From positions 1,302,001-1,366,000 of the forward strand of contig NZ_CP019285.1 in assembly GCF_000226975.2 (NCBI RefSeq): 64,000 nucleotides of DNA, written 5' to 3'. A program made the position numbers and the translations under genes. This DNA is from Halobiforma lacisalsi AJ5 (lineage in GTDB: Archaea > Halobacteriota > Halobacteria > Halobacteriales > Natrialbaceae). Each line of letters begins with the position of its first letter. Positions within the stretch are counted from its first letter, which is position 1. Of this stretch, positions 28,049 through 37,537 are shown piece after piece. The notes under the pieces were generated by a model, which saw only the letters and a program-made list of their open reading frames with translations, ran no database searches and was not told the DNA's origin.

Positions 28049-29307
28049 GCGAAGTCACCACTCGGCATCCCCGCGCCGCCGAGTTTCGATAGTGCGGAGA
28101 ACCCGCGTTTACGCAGTCGATCGCTCTCCGTCCGATCGACGAACCCCGCGAGCCTGTTGCGGGACGTCTCCGTCCCGATCTTCCCCAGGACGAACAGCGC
28201 CTTCACGCGGGCTTCCTCGTCCCGGGTGTCGTCTTCCACCAGATCGAGCAGCCGTTTCTCGAGGTTGCTCCCGTCCAGAAGGGAGAGGCTGGTCGCGGCG
28301 AACTTCGAGGTCATCTCGTCGTCGTCGGCCAGCGTCTCGATCAACGCCTCCTGGGCCCCGCGTTCGTAGTCGTCGTTGGCGACCCGGCCCAGCAGCCACG
28401 CCGCGTTGCGCCGCTGGGCGGTCTCCGTACTCTGATCGAGGATGTCGATCAGCGGCTGGACGACCTCCGTCTCGGTGACAGCCTCGAGTTCGCCGACGAT
28501 CTTCTCGCGGATCTGGTGGCTGGCGTCGGCCGGTGCTTCCGAGAGCAGTTGCACGAGCGAGAACATCGCCGTCCGGCGGACGGTATCGGACTCGTCCCGC
28601 AGCGCCTCCGCGAGGACTTCCACGGCCTCGATGCTCCCCAGCCTGCCGAGCGCGTCGACGGCGATCCGGCGGAGCCGCTCGTCGTCGGCATCGGCGACGT
28701 CGACCAGTTCCCGCAGGGCGTTGTTCGTCCCGATGTCGGCCAGCGCGTAGGCGACCTCGATGCGGACGCCGTAGCGGTCCTCGTGTAATCGGTTCGTCAG
28801 CGCCGGCACGCACTCGGGCGCGCCGATCCGCCCCAGCGCACGCGCGACTCGTTTTCGAACCCGGGGGTCCGAATCCTCGAGTCGCTCCACGAGGGGTTTC
28901 ATCACGTTGTCCTCGCCGATCCGGCCGAGACCCGTGGCGGCCGCCATCCGGAGTTCGGGTCGGTCGGCGGTCAGTCCCTGGGCCAGCACTTTCGCCTTCT
29001 TCCACTCGGCGACGCCGTCGATCTGCTGCCCGGACTCCTCGCCGATGAACGTCTCGAGGGCTTCCTGTCCGTACTGGTCCAGGGCGTCGATGGCCGCCGC
29101 GCGGACTTCCTCGTCGTCGTCGTCCTGGGAGGCGGCCACGAGGGCGTCGACGACGTCCTCGCGAGGGAAGCGTGTATCGTCGATCTCGCTTTCCAGACTC
29201 CCCAGGATCTCCGCGGCCCGCCGTCGTACGTTCGGATTCGAACTCTCCTCAAGAACCTCGACGAGTCGTTCGAATTCCGCGTTGCGCTCGAGTTCGAAGA
29301 GGGACAT
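28045..29307 (-). CDS. HEAT-repeat (PBS-lyase-like) taxis accessory protein
   Basis: 420 residues made almost wholly of about 12 HEAT-like repeats: VRRRAAEILGSL, LRMAAATGLGRIG, VRKRVARALGRIG, VRIEVAYALADIG, LRRIAVDALGRLG and VRRTAMFSLVQLL recur every 30-35 residues. There are no catalytic residues, so it acts as a scaffold. It is coupled to cheF1 by a 4-bp overlap. The homologue in Halobacterium salinarum is needed for wild-type switching. Last repeat ends ALSKLGGAGMPSGDFA. Confidence 0.87.
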   Translation of the reverse strand: MSLFELERNAEFERLVEVLEESSNPNVRRRAAEILGSLESEIDDTRFPREDVVDALVAASQDDDDEEVRAAAIDALDQYGQEALETFIGEESGQQIDGVAEWKKAKVLAQGLTADRPELRMAAATGLGRIGEDNVMKPLVERLEDSDPRVRKRVARALGRIGAPECVPALTNRLHEDRYGVRIEVAYALADIGTNNALRELVDVADADDERLRRIAVDALGRLGSIEAVEVLAEALRDESDTVRRTAMFSLVQLLSEAPADASHQIREKIVGELEAVTETEVVQPLIDILDQSTETAQRRNAAWLLGRVANDDYERGAQEALIETLADDDEMTSKFAATSLSLLDGSNLEKRLLDLVEDDTRDEEARVKALFVLGKIGTETSRNRLAGFVDRTESDRLRKRGFSALSKLGGAGMPSGDFA

Positions 29308-29560
29308 GTTCTAGATCACCGTTCCCGTCGCCGCATCCATCCCGGTCTTCACCGCAGTTCGGGACGGAAAACAACTCTCGGGGGAGTTGCGGATTCTCGT
29401 CCGTACCGGCTCGGTAGCGACCGCTGAATATTCACTCTTCCTGTCCGGTTTCGTTCCGGCCCGACACGTGGGGCCCGTCTGCCGTTCACCGGTCGCATAT
29501 CGGCAGGTCTTCCCCGGTCCCGAGCGCACGCTGACGGCTTCGTCGGGGCCCGAGCGACGC

Positions 29561-30265
29561 CTACTCGTTCTCGTCGCCGTCGTCACGTTCCTCACCGTCC
29601 TCCGTATCCGTCGTCGGGGCGCTTTCGTTGCCGTCGCCGAGAACGGCCTCGGAGTCGTTGTCACCTCCGTTTTCGGAAGCGCCCCGTTCCTCGCCGTCCT
29701 CGTACACCATCGTCGTGACGATCTGGTTCCAGAGCTGGAGATCGCCGACCTCGTCGTTGAGGTGGCGCTCCGCCCACTGCGAGTTGACGCCCCACCCTTC
29801 GACCTGCCCGTCGAACCGATCCAGTACCTCCGTGTACAGGTGGTTGACGTCCGAGCCACGATCCACGAGCCCTTCGCTGAACACGCGGTAGATCAGTGCG
29901 ACCTCTTCGTCGGATTCCGCCCGGTTCTCGGCGGTCGACTCGTAGAACAGGATCAGATCGTTGTCTTCGGTATCGTGGTACAGTTCGTCGACGACGATGC
30001 CGTTTTTCTCGAGGAGGAAGTAGAACTCTCCGGGGGTCGCTTCGGGATCGTCGCCGGGATCTTCCGGCGATACTTCGACTCGCGTGTCGTCCAGATTCAG
30101 CGCCGAGTCCAGACACCCCGCCGTCGCTCCGACCGAAACGGCTGCGGCAGTGGCGAGCGCACGCCGGCGTGTCAGTCGACCGTCCGGTTCGGTATCCGTC
30201 GGCGAGCGGTTTCCGGGTTCGCCGCCGTCGCTTTCTTCTATCGAGCACCCGCGACCCGTAGTCAT
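29561..30265 (-). CDS. Tat-exported lipoprotein
   Basis: 234 residues. After a 30-residue polar leader comes RLTRRRALATAAAVSVGATAGC, a twin-arginine signal ending in a lipobox, so it should be anchored on the outer face by a lipid at that cysteine. The mature domain (RVEVSPEDPGDDPEATPGEF to LWNQIVTTMVYEDGEERG) is unknown, with a Glu/Asp-rich tail. It is divergent from the large surface protein gene and the 139-bp gap between them contains AT-rich TATA-like runs near 30327-30355. Confidence 0.75.
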   Translation of the reverse strand: MTTGRGCSIEESDGGEPGNRSPTDTEPDGRLTRRRALATAAAVSVGATAGCLDSALNLDDTRVEVSPEDPGDDPEATPGEFYFLLEKNGIVVDELYHDTEDNDLILFYESTAENRAESDEEVALIYRVFSEGLVDRGSDVNHLYTEVLDRFDGQVEGWGVNSQWAERHLNDEVGDLQLWNQIVTTMVYEDGEERGASENGGDNDSEAVLGDGNESAPTTDTEDGEERDDGDENE

Positions 30266-30404
30266 CGTTACGGTATGGTCTCACCAATGGGTGAAAAGCG
30301 CGTCGGCCATCCCCGCAGGTATCAAATATAGAGAATTAAATCGCCCAGAGAGTATATTACGGGCCCCTGCAAACAGTTGCGAACACACGACCGGTGCCGT
30401 CTCG

Positions 30405-33185
30405 ATGAACGGAAACCTCTGTACTGACTCGACTGTCTCTCTCCGAACGGCGGTCGCTCGGACCGTGTTCTCGAGCGTCGTCGCTCGCTCTCTTCTCGCC
30501 GGACTCGGAATAGCAACGGAGCGGACGAACTCCGCGGACGAGGATCGCTGTCGGAATCGGGGCCTGGCGTCTCACGGGGACCGTCGGCGAGGACAACTCC
30601 GTGGCGCGATAGCCGTCCTCTCCCTTTTCGTCGTCGTTACCGCTGTGCTCGCCGGAGGCAGCGTTGTTCTACCCGCCGTCGACGACCGGGCCGATACGGA
30701 CCACGAAGAACCGACGGTGACGGGGTCGTCCCCGGTCGCCGGGTCACCCCTGACGTTCGAAACGACGGCGAACACTTCCGACGTCTACGGCGTCACGAGC
30801 GATCCGGTCAACGCTCCGTCGGGACCACCCGATGACAAACGGGTCGTCGTTCGGTTCGAAGAGGACCACGTCGTCAGCGGCTCCCTCGAGGAGGACCTCC
30901 CGCCGGAGCCGGCGATCGCCGTCAATCGAAGCGACGGGGGATACGAGGACCTCATCGTCGACGAACACGACGACTACGACCTCGAGGTCGTCCAGACGCC
31001 GGACGGCGACGTTGCGAAAGTAAACGGAACCCGACCGGTGTATCGGGTCGACGACGACCCGGATCTGGTCGTCCTCGACGACGAGCAGGAAGTCGTCGTC
31101 GACGAGTTACAAGTGGATCGTGATACCGGACTGGTTCGAACCGTCGATGGTGACGAGGTAGTCGCTGTCAACGGGACGCCGATCGAGTATCCGGAGTACA
31201 ACTACGTCGACCTGGGGATCGAAATCACTGACGTCGAAAACGCCGACGAAGGGGAATCGATCTCCGTTGACGTCGCCATCAACAATTCGCGGTGGGCGGA
31301 CGCGTCCGAAGAGGTGGTGTTCCGACTCCTCGACGACGGAAACCGGAAGTCGCTGGATGAGATCGACGGAAGCCCGACGACGATCGACGTCGAGGGCGAC
31401 GGGGAGACGACCCACACGTTTTCGTACGATACGGAAAGCGGCGACTACGTCTTCGAGGAAGTGAAAGTCGAAGTGAAGGACACGGAGACCGTCGACGGCG
31501 ACTCCGACACTGCGCCCGTCGAGATCGGTGCTGCAGGTGCGGCGGTGTTCATCACGAACAGCACTGCAGCCGTTGCGGGCGATGAATTGAGCGTAACCGC
31601 CGACATCGATCGATACGGCAACGTCCCCGAAGGGTCGCAGCGATATCCGATCAGCCTGTTCATCGACGGCGACGAAGTCGAAACGAAAGTCTACAGTCTG
31701 GCTCCCGGAGACTCGACGACTGCCACGTTCAGGTACGAAACGGATGCCGATGACGTCCCCGAAACCGACGTCGAGGTCTCGAGTCGTACCGATTCGGATT
31801 CGGTCGACATCCCGGTCGTCTCTCGAGAGGAACACAATCGAAGCATCGAAGCGGCGATCACGGGGACGAACGTCGACCAACTCAACCTAACCGGCGAACT
31901 CGAGGTCGACACCGCGTTCGACTACGATGGGGACATTCCCGGAGGCGAGACGGAATTCCAGGCGCATTTCGTGGTCAACGGGGACGTCGAAGACCGGCGA
32001 AACGTGACGCTTGCCGGTTCCGATCCGACGAACGAGACGTTCGTGTTCGCTCGCAACGAAACGCATCCGCCGATCGAGAACATCACGATCGAAACGCCGG
32101 GCGAAGAGGCGTCCGTCGAATTCGACCGTCGGACCGACGTGACGTTTACCGACGTCACCGATCCGGCGGCACGCAACGAGACCCTCGAGGCGACGGTCTC
32201 CGTCGAAGACATCGGTGAAACGCCCGGCCGGGACGTGCTCACGATCGAAACGACGAATCCCGTCGCCGTCGACAACGCGACGCGCGAGCGGACGATCGTT
32301 CTCGAGGGTGGCGAATCGACCACCGAAACCGTGACGTTCGAGCTTACCGAGGACGCTCCACCGACCCTCGAGTTACGAGCCAGCACCGGCGACGCGGTCG
32401 AGACCACGTCGGTCGAGGTCCGCGACGACGTGTCGCGGTTCGTGGTCGAGGAGGTGATCCTCGAGGGGGCGGACGATCCCGACTCCGGACTCGACGTGAC
32501 GGGAACGATCCGCAACGCGGGCGGGGTGTCGGGTGCCCAGACGGTTCGACTCACGCTCGACGGCGAACCGATCCGGACGGAGGAGATCGTCCTCGAGCCG
32601 GACGAGGAGGTGACGCTGTCGGCAGGTGTGCCGACGTCCGACGAGGGGACCTATGCCTTCGGTGCGTCGACGGACGACGACGAGTACAGCGATACGTCGG
32701 TCGCGACCGCGACGGAGACGGAATCCGCGCCCGACGACGAAGGGTCGTCGCTGTCGCTGCCGGTCAGTCCCGCGACGCTCCTCGTGGTGCTCGCATCGAT
32801 CGCAGGCGCGATCGCGGTCGGGGCGGGCGTCATCAAGTACCGCGACGACCCAGCGACCGTCCGCGCGCGAGCGCGCCAGTTACGAAATACGGTCCTCGGT
32901 GCGGTCCCGTTCGGCGACTCGGGGACGGTCATCGTCCAGAACGACCTGCCACGGACGTCGCTGGTCAGAGTACGAGTTCGATCCGAGAACGACGTCGTCT
33001 TCGTGGAGGATTTCGAACTCGCCGAGAACGAGCGGCGCACGTTCGACTGCCTCCCCGACGCCGAGCGGTTCGACGTCGGTGCCGGCGTCGACGACATCAC
33101 CTCTCACGAGGAGACGTTCGGCGAGGGAACGGAGACGGTCGCGATCGTGCTCCGCCCGGAAGGGATCACCATCCGAGAACTATGA
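30405..33185 (+). CDS. Large surface protein with CARDB-like repeats, two membrane segments
   Basis: 926 residues from the ATG at 30405 (MNGNLCTDSTVSLRT). Membrane segment near 65-90 (GAIAVLSLFVVVTAVLAGGS), then about 700 residues of beta-rich, acidic, N-glycosylation-rich repeats (NET, NST, NRS sequons) of the CARDB/NEW3 type such as SVDVAINNSRWADASEEVVF and TIRNAGGVSGAQTVRLTLDG. A second membrane segment PATLLVVLASIAGAIAVGAG lies near 795-815, followed by a 110-residue cytoplasmic domain. Likely an adhesin or envelope-spanning sensor. The stop codon TGA at 33183-33185 lies at the very border of the following TnpB element, so the original C-terminus may have been altered. Confidence 0.75.
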   Translation: MNGNLCTDSTVSLRTAVARTVFSSVVARSLLAGLGIATERTNSADEDRCRNRGLASHGDRRRGQLRGAIAVLSLFVVVTAVLAGGSVVLPAVDDRADTDHEEPTVTGSSPVAGSPLTFETTANTSDVYGVTSDPVNAPSGPPDDKRVVVRFEEDHVVSGSLEEDLPPEPAIAVNRSDGGYEDLIVDEHDDYDLEVVQTPDGDVAKVNGTRPVYRVDDDPDLVVLDDEQEVVVDELQVDRDTGLVRTVDGDEVVAVNGTPIEYPEYNYVDLGIEITDVENADEGESISVDVAINNSRWADASEEVVFRLLDDGNRKSLDEIDGSPTTIDVEGDGETTHTFSYDTESGDYVFEEVKVEVKDTETVDGDSDTAPVEIGAAGAAVFITNSTAAVAGDELSVTADIDRYGNVPEGSQRYPISLFIDGDEVETKVYSLAPGDSTTATFRYETDADDVPETDVEVSSRTDSDSVDIPVVSREEHNRSIEAAITGTNVDQLNLTGELEVDTAFDYDGDIPGGETEFQAHFVVNGDVEDRRNVTLAGSDPTNETFVFARNETHPPIENITIETPGEEASVEFDRRTDVTFTDVTDPAARNETLEATVSVEDIGETPGRDVLTIETTNPVAVDNATRERTIVLEGGESTTETVTFELTEDAPPTLELRASTGDAVETTSVEVRDDVSRFVVEEVILEGADDPDSGLDVTGTIRNAGGVSGAQTVRLTLDGEPIRTEEIVLEPDEEVTLSAGVPTSDEGTYAFGASTDDDEYSDTSVATATETESAPDDEGSSLSLPVSPATLLVVLASIAGAIAVGAGVIKYRDDPATVRARARQLRNTVLGAVPFGDSGTVIVQNDLPRTSLVRVRVRSENDVVFVEDFELAENERRTFDCLPDAERFDVGAGVDDITSHEETFGEGTETVAIVLRPEGITIREL

Positions 33186-33330
33186 CATCCTCCGCGCCGT
33201 AAACGGCGCGGTTTCCTCCATGGGAGTCTCAGTCGGTCTAAGATTCCCCGGAGGCAATATTCCCGTCACGGTGGACGGTACTCGGGTCTGTGCGCTGTTC
33301 GTTGGGACTTTCGTGAGGGTGTGGTGTCCC
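33186..33330 (-). ncRNA. Probable omega RNA / sense-overlapping transcript of tnpB
   Basis: In IS200/605 elements the 3' end of tnpB plus the right end form a guide RNA (omega RNA); in haloarchaea stable sense-overlapping RNAs from this place have been described. The last ~90 bases of tnpB and the end hairpin at 33192-33211 fit. Its guide would be read from DNA beyond 33185, that is the end of the surface-protein gene. Limits are approximate. Confidence 0.45.
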
Positions 33331-34581
33331 CGACCAGTTGTGGTCGTCCCACTGGAACCGCACGGGCCGTGCCATCGGCCTGACTGCTGTCTCCGTCTGC
33401 CGCTCGAGGAACGTTGCTGACGCCGTGAGGTCGGCGTGGCCGTCGAAGCCACACTCACAGGTGAGTGTGTCCTGATGCCGTGTCGTCCGCTCTGTACTGC
33501 CACATTGCGGGCACTCTTGGCTCGTCCACGCTTCCGACCGAACTTCGACCGAGATACCGTACTCCTCAGCAGTACATGCCAGCCGGTCGGTGAACTTCTT
33601 GAACGCCCAGAAGTTGTGTGTCTTGGCGTTGGTTTCGACCGACCAATGTGTCTCGAGGACGTCGGTTAACCCGCCGATATAGACTGTGTCCACGCCCTCT
33701 GCGTACAACCGTTCAATCAGGTCGCGACAAAGGGCTTCTTGGGCGTGGTCGCGACGGCGCGTCCGGCGTCGGTACAGTCGCCGAATCCGGTCGCTACTGT
33801 ATCGACCTTCCTCAAGTTTCGACTGTAGTCGGGCAATCTCTCGCGCCGTCTCACGGAAGCGGTCGAACAACTCGCGGCCCTCGTACAGATATTGCTCGCC
33901 GGTCGTCGTGGTACAGGCGACGAGATTGTTCGCACCGATATCCAGAGCGGCCGTTTCGTCGGCCAGTGGAGTTGCCTGTTCGTCTGAAGAAACAGTCACA
34001 GGCTGTGAAGCTCGGAAGGTGCTGTCAGTCTCGTCGTACCAGAGGTCCAACCGGCCCTGTTTCTCGTACTCGGACCAGTTCGGGTCGCCAACGATTTCTA
34101 ATCGAAGGCGACTTCCCGGACTATTATGGTTGTCTCGTAGGTCATCCCCCACGACAATCTCAAGTCGGGAACGCTCACCCCATTTGATGGAGTATGCATC
34201 GTTGCGAATGACGCCTTTGAGAATACGTCCGTCGTCCTTGTTGCCCCGGAAGCCCGGCGGTTTGGGGTGTTCCGTAACCGAGCTGTTTGACTCGTCGTGG
34301 TGCTGCTCTTTCAGCTGGAAGAACGCTCGCCACGCTTCGCTGTTTTTCGCGATGACTTGTTGGGCGGTAGAGGCCGCGAGAACGCTTTTGTATTTGCCCT
34401 CGAGCCGGCCTGTATCGACGTTCCATACACTGCCCTCAAAGCCATCTTCGTCGTTATACCGCATGAGACGTTGATAGTTGACTTCGTTCCAGAGAGCGGC
34501 AGTAGCGTCCAACAGGTCCCGTAGCACCTGCTCTCCATCGTTAGAGAGTGGTCGCACGGCGAATGTGTTGGTACGCTTCAT
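33238..34581 (-). CDS. tnpB: TnpB (RNA-guided nuclease family, IS1341-type)
   Basis: 447 residues. RuvC-I Asp is D214 in [11 protein letters not shown], RuvC-III Asp is D384 in [11 protein letters not shown], and a zinc ribbon is formed by C357, C360, C375 and C377. At the RuvC-II position, where active TnpB has Glu in an (V/I)-E-D-L context, this protein reads [10 protein letters not shown] (G303), so the glutamate is not visible. TnpB proteins cut DNA matching their omega RNA and help the element to persist. The frame is intact. Haloarchaeal relatives often have GDL or GNL here, so the change may be family-wide. Confidence 0.88.
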   Translation of the reverse strand: MKRTNTFAVRPLSNDGEQVLRDLLDATAALWNEVNYQRLMRYNDEDGFEGSVWNVDTGRLEGKYKSVLAASTAQQVIAKNSEAWRAFFQLKEQHHDESNSSVTEHPKPPGFRGNKDDGRILKGVIRNDAYSIKWGERSRLEIVVGDDLRDNHNSPGSRLRLEIVGDPNWSEYEKQGRLDLWYDETDSTFRASQPVTVSSDEQATPLADETAALDIGANNLVACTTTTGEQYLYEGRELFDRFRETAREIARLQSKLEEGRYSSDRIRRLYRRRTRRRDHAQEALCRDLIERLYAEGVDTVYIGGLTDVLETHWSVETNAKTHNFWAFKKFTDRLACTAEEYGISVEVRSEAWTSQECPQCGSTERTTRHQDTLTCECGFDGHADLTASATFLERQTETAVRPMARPVRFQWDDHNWSGTPHPHESPNEQRTDPSTVHRDGNIASGES

Positions 34582-34880
34582 CTACCAACTACCAGTTCGT
34601 TCCGTAGAAAGGTAAAGACCGCCCAGCCAGAGTGAAAGTGAAAGTGGAGTCGATGTGGTGGAGACTCGCGATCGGCAGGAAGACGACGGTATCTCAGTAG
34701 AGCAGACGCGATTCACGCCCGCCCTGTTCAGTCCTCGGTTCCGACTGTGGTCGGAACACTCGTCCCTCACGAGAAGGGCGGGACTCTCTCGCTGTCAAAG
34801 GTAGGACGTCCTCGAGGGAGACGCCAGTTCCCTCGCCCGTCGGAAACTCGATTTCGTCGGTTCCGGAGAACTACCGGAGT

Positions 34881-35126
34881 CTAGTGCGTCAGCAACAGCA
34901 GTTTTTCGCCGGTCCGGGCGAGACAGAACCGTCGATCCGGCGGCGTCTCGAACGACGTCGTCGGCCGTTCGGTGACGAACAACCGGTCGAACGCCTGCCC
35001 GCACGCCGGACACCCCACGTCGTCGCGGTTCTCGAGGATGCGTTGGTCGCCGCCGTCTTTCAGGAGTTTCAGCTTCGACCGGTAGTCGTGCATACTGAAT
35101 CCGTTCTCGACGGAGATTCGTTCCAT
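34881..35126 (-). CDS. Small archaellum-associated zinc protein (DUF7385-like)
   Basis: 81 residues from the ATG at 35126 (MERISVENGFSMHDYRSKLK); longer versions add a hydrophobic stretch not expected for this family. A CPAC motif and FCLARTGEKLLLLTH near the C-terminus are typical of a haloarchaeal family usually annotated as flagella-cluster protein. A single CxxC could bind zinc in a dimer. It lies about 10 kb from the archaellin genes and next to the PadR regulator. Function unknown. Confidence 0.7.
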   Translation of the reverse strand: MERISVENGFSMHDYRSKLKLLKDGGDQRILENRDDVGCPACGQAFDRLFVTERPTTSFETPPDRRFCLARTGEKLLLLTH

Positions 35127-35557
35127 GGGGGTCCGTCGCCGGGTCGGACGCATAACTGCAACGGCCGTTGGTTCGTTCCGGCGGGTCGCCCCGTTTTCCC
35201 TGCTTACCCCTCTGGAATGATTCGAACTCTGATATGCGGCCAACAGATTATTGTATGTGGTCTGATTCGACCAAATTATGACTGTATGTCCGAGAAATAA
35301 CGACAGAATGTAAAATACTGCTGCCAAACTCACGAAAAACCGAATCACTTACTCGAGTGGCGGCTCGGGGATTATTATATCCAGTCCAACACATTAAAAT
35401 TTCGCGCTGTGATACGTTCAGTTCCCTGTCGTTTAAGATGTATCAGTTCCAGTGATTGAGTAGTCGTGGGTGGCACCCGAACGGGTACCCGTCGGACGGT
35501 GTGGGCCATCGGCAGCCGACCGGGACTCGCCACTCCCACCCCAATCGGTGATCGGTA
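35127..35557. other. 431-bp intergenic region before the PadR gene
   Basis: No gene supported. It is AT-rich at 35220-35410, with TATTATATCC near 35373 and ATTAAAATTTCG near 35395 as possible promoter elements for the plus-strand PadR gene, which would then have a leader of roughly 130-150 bases. The minus-strand gene at 34881 reads away from it. Confidence 0.4.
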
Positions 35558-36115
35558 ATGCAGGAAAACGTAACGAGTACGGAATCCGTCCTCGAGGAGT
35601 TGACTCGGATGACGGCCTCGAGGGACCGGAATCGGGAGGAGAGGGATCGAAAGCGGGAGGGAACGAAATCGGGAGAACTTGGTAGCGACGGCACCCCGTT
35701 GGAGGTCGAGAATGGGACGAACGGGGCGATAGACGACGTTCAGCAGGAACTCGACGAACTGGTAGCCGAGGTCGAAGGGACGCTACCGGTCGAGGACGTG
35801 TCCCTCGACGAGGCGCTGATCAAGGAGAACGTAGAGGAGGTCCTGCTGTTGCTCGTCGCGTTGCGCGGCGAGACCCACGGGAAGGAGTTGCTCTCGGATT
35901 TCTCCCGACTCTTCGACGCGAACCTCAGTCCGGGAACCGTCTACCCCTCCCTTCACGACCTCGAGGAGGAGGACGTGCTGTCGATGCACGCGAAGGTCCA
36001 GACGAAAGAGTACTCGATCGCCGACGACGAGTACGTGCGGGAGACGGTCGAAGAGACGATGCTCCAGCACCTCTCGTTCGGACTGTTGCTGTACGCGTTT
36101 CTGACGCGATACTAG
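35558..36115 (+). CDS. PadR-family winged-helix regulator
   Basis: 185 residues. The N-terminal 60 residues are acidic and charged (RDRNREERDRKREGTKSGEL). The PadR domain follows: ENVEEVLLLLVALRGETHGK, FDANLSPGTVYPSLHDLEEE (recognition helix with the Gly-Thr-Val-Tyr-Pro core) and a wing KVQTKEYSIADDEY. A C-terminal helix LQHLSFGLLLYAFLTRY ends the protein. PadR proteins of this type in haloarchaea often sit beside archaellum genes, and regulation of motility is a reasonable inference. Confidence 0.83.
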   Translation: MQENVTSTESVLEELTRMTASRDRNREERDRKREGTKSGELGSDGTPLEVENGTNGAIDDVQQELDELVAEVEGTLPVEDVSLDEALIKENVEEVLLLLVALRGETHGKELLSDFSRLFDANLSPGTVYPSLHDLEEEDVLSMHAKVQTKEYSIADDEYVRETVEETMLQHLSFGLLLYAFLTRY

Positions 36116-36209
36116 CGGCGGTGGCGTTTCACACTCGAGACTGTTCGGTCGTCACTCGAGACGTGGCTCCGTACAGCCCCTCGAGTCCGGCTTCCGAATC
36201 GACCCCGAA

Positions 36210-36695
36210 CTATCGATCGGCGGGATCGCTCTCGGTTTCGGTTCGGTCTCCGTCCCCGTCTCCGGTAGCCAGCGTTTCGGCGATCTCGCTCAGGCTGTCG
36301 CTCGGGGGTTCGTGGGCGTCGTAATAGGTCGTCTCGCCCGGTTCCCGCAGTCCGTAGAGGAACTCCGGTTCGACGACGTCGACGAGCGCGGAGCCGCCCA
36401 GCGGAACGCCGTGATCGTCGACCCACTCGGACAGTCGGTCGGTCCCACCGCCGGGGTCGCGGGCCAAGTCTGGCGTCTCGTAGACGCCGGGGATCGACAG
36501 CTCGTCGCCGGTCAGTGCTCGCTCGACGCGAGCGAACAACTCGTCGCCGTCCAGGATGACCCGGACGACCTCGTCGGTCGGGAACGCGTCGCGGTCGTCG
36601 GCCGGGATCTCTAGCCGAACGCCGGTTGCCGTTTCGGTACACGTCGAGCGAACCGTCCGAACCGACGGATGGTCGCTCGCTACTCTATCTACCAT
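36210..36695 (-). CDS. Haloarchaeal conserved protein (DUF7112-like)
   Basis: 161 residues: TCTETATGVRLEIPADDRDA, DEVVRVILDGDELFARVERA and EFLYGLREPGETTYYDAHEP are conserved-looking segments; the last 30 residues are acidic. It begins 27 bp after the S6e stop on the same strand, so it is probably in the S6e operon. No enzymatic motif is visible. A DNA- or RNA-binding beta barrel would fit the DDRDAFPTDEVVRVILDGDE segment, but this is a guess. Confidence 0.65.
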   Translation of the reverse strand: MVDRVASDHPSVRTVRSTCTETATGVRLEIPADDRDAFPTDEVVRVILDGDELFARVERALTGDELSIPGVYETPDLARDPGGGTDRLSEWVDDHGVPLGGSALVDVVEPEFLYGLREPGETTYYDAHEPPSDSLSEIAETLATGDGDGDRTETESDPADR

Positions 36696-36722
36696 TGGCT
36701 CGAATCGAATGCAAAACGAGGC

Positions 36723-37118
36723 TTACTCGTCTTCGCCGTCGCCGAGAAGGTCGTCGACGTCGGTACTCCCGCGGTCGACGATCGAGGCGTTGATCTGTGC
36801 GACTGCGCCGGAGACCTCGCGGCCACGGACCGTGATGCGGCGTCGCTCGCCCTCACGACTCGGTCGGTAGCCGGTCTGTCGCTCGCTCATCAGGACTTCC
36901 TTCAGGTTCGCGCCGGCGACGTCCTCGTTGAGGGGACGTCCAGCCTCGTCGGAACCGCCGGTGATCTCGAGGGTGTAACCGTCGAGTCCGACCGCGCCGC
37001 CGTCGACCTCGTCGCCGATCGACTTGCCGATAAAGCGGTTCGCATCCTGTTCTTCGGCCTCGAGCTGGTAGGTCATCCCGGAGTCGGGATCACCGACGAC
37101 GACAGTGAAACTTGCCAT
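36723..37118 (-). CDS. rps6e: 30S ribosomal protein S6e
   Basis: 131 residues starting [20 protein letters not shown]; the extra nine upstream codons to 37145 are not family-like. Conserved [20 protein letters not shown], then the [20 protein letters not shown] stretch, is typical of archaeal S6e. The C-terminus is acidic ([13 protein letters not shown]), a haloarchaeal feature. A housekeeping gene, so this part of the window is core chromosome. Confidence 0.95.
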   Translation of the reverse strand: MASFTVVVGDPDSGMTYQLEAEEQDANRFIGKSIGDEVDGGAVGLDGYTLEITGGSDEAGRPLNEDVAGANLKEVLMSERQTGYRPSREGERRRITVRGREVSGAVAQINASIVDRGSTDVDDLLGDGEDE

Positions 37119-37184
37119 GCCCGACGGAAGACGGTCGTGGCTCAAAAGAACATCGTTTCACAACGAAATTTTACGCTGCGGTCT

Positions 37185-37286
37185 GTCGCGAGCGAGACGT
37201 GATCGTCTCGCTCGCGACGTCCCTCGGTAAAATCTTCAAAAGAGCGCATAGCGCTCTATTGGACATCGCGGGATCTTCGATCCCGC
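37185..37286. repeat. Three consecutive perfect hairpins
   Basis: Stem 1: GTCGCGAGCGAGACG at 37185-37199 with its complement at 37204-37218 (15 bp, loop TGAT). Stem 2: AGAGCGC/GCGCTCT at 37241-37257 (7 bp, loop ATA). Stem 3: GCGGGATC/GATCCCGC at 37268-37286 (8 bp, loop TTC). They lie between divergent genes (S6e minus, 37538 plus), so they are not simple terminators. Confidence 0.7.
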
Positions 37287-37537
37287 TCAGCTTCGACCGA
37301 AAGCCTCCTCCATCCGTTCGCGCTCCCTTCAGTCGTTCGCTCACATCGGTCGTCGGTCCGCTCGCTCGGTTCACTCGCTCGCGGTCAGGTGCTCGCGGTC
37401 AGGTGTTCGGTGATTGCCTGCCCTCCCCCCGGTCGTCCGCCGCTCGCAGTACTCGAGGCGTCCTCCCGGCCATCGAGACTGGCTGTGTTTCGCGTCGGAC
37501 TCGAACAATCAAGTATACTCCCGTTTTACTGCTATGC
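37287..37537. other. Gene-free region before the gene at 37538
   Basis: No gene supported. It contains the near-duplicate GCTCGCGGTCAGGTG at about 37379-37393 and 37391-37405. A TATA-like AAGTATACTCC at 37511-37521 is placed about 27 bp before the GTG at 37538, giving a leaderless start. Confidence 0.4.

Larger units (their letters stand above)
33186..34797 (-). mobile_element. IS1341-type (IS200/IS605 family) element with tnpB only
   Basis: The right end has a perfect hairpin CCGCGCCG-TAAA-CGGCGCGG at 33192-33211. The left end contains a long hairpin (GCCCGCCCT at 34720 with AAGGGCGGG at 34777) enclosing a second one (TTCCGAC/GTCGGAA at 34738-34755), and its outer edge reads ACAGCGAGAGA on the minus strand. 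Both ends match those of the 0.4-kb element at 60361-60751. No tnpA is present, so movement would need a transposase in trans. There are no inverted repeats or target duplication, as expected for this family. Confidence 0.8.
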
